Shown here: piece by piece, positions 62,037-64,000 of the stretch | How the letters are laid out: each line of letters starts with the position of its first letter | How positions within the stretch are numbered: the stretch's first letter is position 1 | DNA from: Pseudomonas sp. efr-133-TYG-5 | GTDB lineage: Bacteria > Pseudomonadota > Gammaproteobacteria > Pseudomonadales > Pseudomonadaceae | Direction: 5' to 3' | DNA: 64,000 bases | NCBI RefSeq assembly: GCF_030209175.1 | Contig: NZ_JARVSM010000001.1 | Coordinates: 1,054,001-1,118,000, forward strand | Notes under the pieces: model-generated | Seen by the model: the letters and a program-made list of their open reading frames with translations, nothing else | What the model was told of the DNA's origin: nothing | The model's database searches: none | Position numbers and translations under genes: made by a program

Positions 62037-62161
62037 CCTCGGTGGCAGGTTTGGACGATCTGTCGCATATCCTCGACGATTTGCCGCCAAAGCACCAGCC
62101 ACGCTCGGTAGCATCACCTCCATCCCCGGCGCACTTCGCACCGGACTTCTGGAGAATCACC

Positions 62162-62680
62162 ATGAGCCGCATTGCCCCGATCAGCCTCGACACCGCCACC
62201 GACGCCACTCGCCCGGTGCTGGAAGGCGTACAGAAAAAAATCGGTTTCCTGCCCAACCTGTTCAAGACCCTCGCCACCGCGCCGGTTGCGCTGGATGCCT
62301 ACGTGCAGATTTCCACCACCCTGGGCAAGACTTCACTGAGCGCCAAGGAAAAAGAAGCGGTGTACCTCGCCACGTCGCAGGTCAACGGCTGCGACTACTG
62401 CCTGGCCGCGCATAGCCTGTTTGCCAGCAAGGCCGGGCTGTCGGCGGCGGACATTGTCGAGGCCCGGCATGGCCGGCTCAACGCCTTCGCCGCCCTCGCC
62501 CAGCAGTTGACGCAGACCCGCGGTCATCTGAGCGACGAGCAGATTGCCAGCGCCCGCGCCGCCGGCATCGACGACAAAAAGATCATCGAAGTGATCGCCA
62601 TCGTCGCCGCGCAGACGCTGACCAACTACCTGAACAACGTCGCGCTGACGGACATCGACTTCCCGGCGATCGATGCCTGA
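62162..62680 (+). CDS. Carboxymuconolactone decarboxylase/AhpD-family protein
   Basis: A 172-residue all-helical alkylhydroperoxidase-like protein with the redox motif CDYCLAAH (CxxC plus His) and EKEAVYLATSQVNGCDYC context. IGFLPNLFKTLATAPVALDAY is the usual N-terminal region. It may reduce peroxides or other electrophiles; the family also contains proteins without known activity. It is divergent from the AraC gene, its likely regulator. GGAG lies 12 bases before the ATG. Confidence 0.9.
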   Translation: MSRIAPISLDTATDATRPVLEGVQKKIGFLPNLFKTLATAPVALDAYVQISTTLGKTSLSAKEKEAVYLATSQVNGCDYCLAAHSLFASKAGLSAADIVEARHGRLNAFAALAQQLTQTRGHLSDEQIASARAAGIDDKKIIEVIAIVAAQTLTNYLNNVALTDIDFPAIDA

Positions 62681-62699
62681 TCGGTGCTCGGGGTCGGTC

Positions 62700-64000
62700 T
62701 CAGTCGTGATCGACCCCGGCACGTTTGAGCAATGTCTTGCACCGCTCGGACAAGTGGAACACCTGCAAGTGCTTGCCCGCCTTGGCATAGCGCTCGCGCA
62801 GGGTTTTCAGCGCGGCGATGGCCGAGTAATCGACAAAACTCACATGCCGGCAATCGACGGTCACCCGGGCCGGATCGTTGGCCGGGTCAAACTGATTGAG
62901 GAACGCTGTGGTCGAGGCAAAAAACAGCGTGCCGTGCAGGCGATAGAGCTTGCTGCCATCCGCCTCCAGATGTTCGTCGGCGTACAACTCCCGGGCCTGC
63001 TGCCAGGCGAAATTCAGCGCAGCGATGATGATCCCGCACAGCACCGCCGTCGCCAGGTCGGTGAACACGGTAATGGTGGTGACCGCGATAATCACCAGCA
63101 CATCGTTGAGCGGCACTTTGTTCAGCACCCGCAACGACGCCCAGGCGAACGTCTGCTGCGACACCACAAACATCACCCCCACCAGCGCCGCCAGCGGAAT
63201 ACGCTCGATCAGCGGCGACAGAAACAGAATGAACAACAGAATCAACACCCCGGCCACCACGCCGGACAAACGCCCGCGCCCGCCGGAACTGAGGTTGATC
63301 ACGGTCTGGCCGATCATCGCGCAGCCGCCCATGCCACCGAACACACCGGACACCATGTTGGCCGCACCAAGCGCCACGCACTCGCGATCCGGGTAGCCAC
63401 GGGTTTCGGTGATTTCGTCGGTGAGGTTGAGGGTCAGCAAGGTTTCCAGCAGGCCGACCAGCGCCATCAGAATCGCGTAAGGGGCGATGATGCGCAGGGT
63501 CTGCAGATCCCACGGAATATCCGGCAGGGCCAGCGTCGGCAGGCCGCCGGCGATGTGCGCCATGTCACCGAGCGTGCGGGTCGGCAGGCCGAGCAGGTAA
63601 ACCAGCAGGCCCACACCGAGGATCGCCACCAGTGCCGGCGGCACCGCTTTGGTCAGGCGCGGCAGGACGTAGACGATGGCCATGGTCAGCAGCACCAGCC
63701 CGGTCATCAGGTACAACGGTGTGCCGCTGAGCCAGTTGTCACCGCGCTTGAAATGCTCCAGTTGCGCCAGCGCGATGATGATCGCCAGGCCGTTGACGAA
63801 GCCGAGCATCACCGGATGCGGCACCATCCGCACCAGTTTGCCCAGGCGCAGCAGCCCGAACGCGACCATGATCACGCCGCCGAGCAGCACCGTCGCCAGC
63901 AGATACTGCACGCCGTGCTGCACCACCAGCGCGACGATCACCACTGCCATCGAACCAGCCGCCCCGGACACCATGCCCGGCCGCCCGCCGAACAGCGCAG
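62700..64000 (-). CDS. SulP-family anion transporter with STAS domain (N-terminus outside window)
   Basis: At least 432 residues are visible; the reading frame is still open at the window edge, so the first membrane segments and the start codon lie outside. The remaining part has multiple membrane segments with SulP features (LTDEITETRGYPDRECVALGAANMVSGVFGGMGGCAMIGQTVINLSSGGRGRLSG) and ends in a cytoplasmic STAS domain (VDCRHVSFVDYSAIAALKTL). Members carry sulfate, bicarbonate or dicarboxylates; the residues seen do not settle which. Confidence 0.9.
   Translation of the reverse strand, partial: ALFGGRPGMVSGAAGSMAVVIVALVVQHGVQYLLATVLLGGVIMVAFGLLRLGKLVRMVPHPVMLGFVNGLAIIIALAQLEHFKRGDNWLSGTPLYLMTGLVLLTMAIVYVLPRLTKAVPPALVAILGVGLLVYLLGLPTRTLGDMAHIAGGLPTLALPDIPWDLQTLRIIAPYAILMALVGLLETLLTLNLTDEITETRGYPDRECVALGAANMVSGVFGGMGGCAMIGQTVINLSSGGRGRLSGVVAGVLILLFILFLSPLIERIPLAALVGVMFVVSQQTFAWASLRVLNKVPLNDVLVIIAVTTITVFTDLATAVLCGIIIAALNFAWQQARELYADEHLEADGSKLYRLHGTLFFASTTAFLNQFDPANDPARVTVDCRHVSFVDYSAIAALKTLRERYAKAGKHLQVFHLSERCKTLLKRAGVDHD

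Overview
The window is a GC-rich, densely coded piece of chromosome from a Pseudomonas of the P. fluorescens/P. putida type, judged by sequence recognition only. The pointers are a complete hcnABC hydrogen cyanide synthase operon with a Gac/Rsm-type leader, the bkdR-bkdA1-bkdA2-bkdB-lpdV operon, an OprD-family porin, the udh/lactonase/TRAP uronate cluster, and many Pseudomonas-type REP palindromes (GTGGGAGC... units) between genes. I recognise no rRNA, tRNA, IS element, prophage or CRISPR array. Most genes look like resident pseudomonad genes.

Layout. 1-7.6 kb: an exported deacetylase-like protein, then a uronic-acid module (porin, uronate dehydrogenase, aldarolactone lactonase, three-part TRAP transporter). 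7.6-11.2 kb: a sulfide detoxification module (TauE/SafE permease, type II sulfide:quinone oxidoreductase, BigR-like ArsR regulator, divergent persulfide-dioxygenase-like hydrolase). 11.2-18.2 kb: branched-chain amino acid catabolism (BkdR, the four Bkd subunits, branched-chain aminotransferase). 18.3-21.7 kb: a radical-SAM/DUF4130-type DNA-repair pair behind a LexA-like palindrome, then a Co/Ni efflux pair (CDF pump and RcnR/DmeR regulator). 21.8-27 kb: FKBP isomerase, protealysin-like protease with its emfourin inhibitor, RcnB-like protein, LemA and an M48 protease. 27-32.2 kb: MFS transporter, orphan ModA-like binding protein, LysR regulator, KefB/C-type antiporter.

32.3-35.5 kb: hcnCBA, with a consensus RsmA/RsmE site over the hcnA ribosome-binding site and a partial ANR box upstream. 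35.6-39.4 kb: a membrane protein with a 24-residue companion peptide, a YdcA-like Cys-rich protein, and an OmpR/histidine-kinase pair. 39.5-48.9 kb: SRPBCC and SDR proteins, a decayed LysR gene, an ICMT-like methyltransferase, HAD phosphatase, orphan receiver protein, rRNA-methyltransferase-like protein, LuxR regulator, polyamine-type binding protein, P1 peptidase, NAD(P)H oxidoreductase and TetR regulator.

48.9-50.8 kb is the most accessory-looking stretch: a structured, terminator-ended intergenic RNA candidate followed by a less GC-rich OLD-family ATPase/TOPRIM nuclease gene. 50.8-64 kb: GNAT protein, two YXWGXW proteins, YceI, MATE pump, nucleotidyltransferase, exported chorismate mutase, a 13-residue tandem-repeat protein (AEGGSDRL units), lipoprotein, diguanylate cyclase, cytochrome c, MocR regulator with divergent EamA exporter, AraC regulator with divergent AhpD-like protein, and a SulP transporter cut by the window edge.

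Functionally the window is a run of small catabolic, detoxification and stress modules, most with a local regulator. The items most worth a second look are the OLD-type nuclease with the RNA candidate next to it, the AEGGSDRL repeat protein, the SOS-like operator on the radical-SAM repair pair, and the 24-residue peptide.
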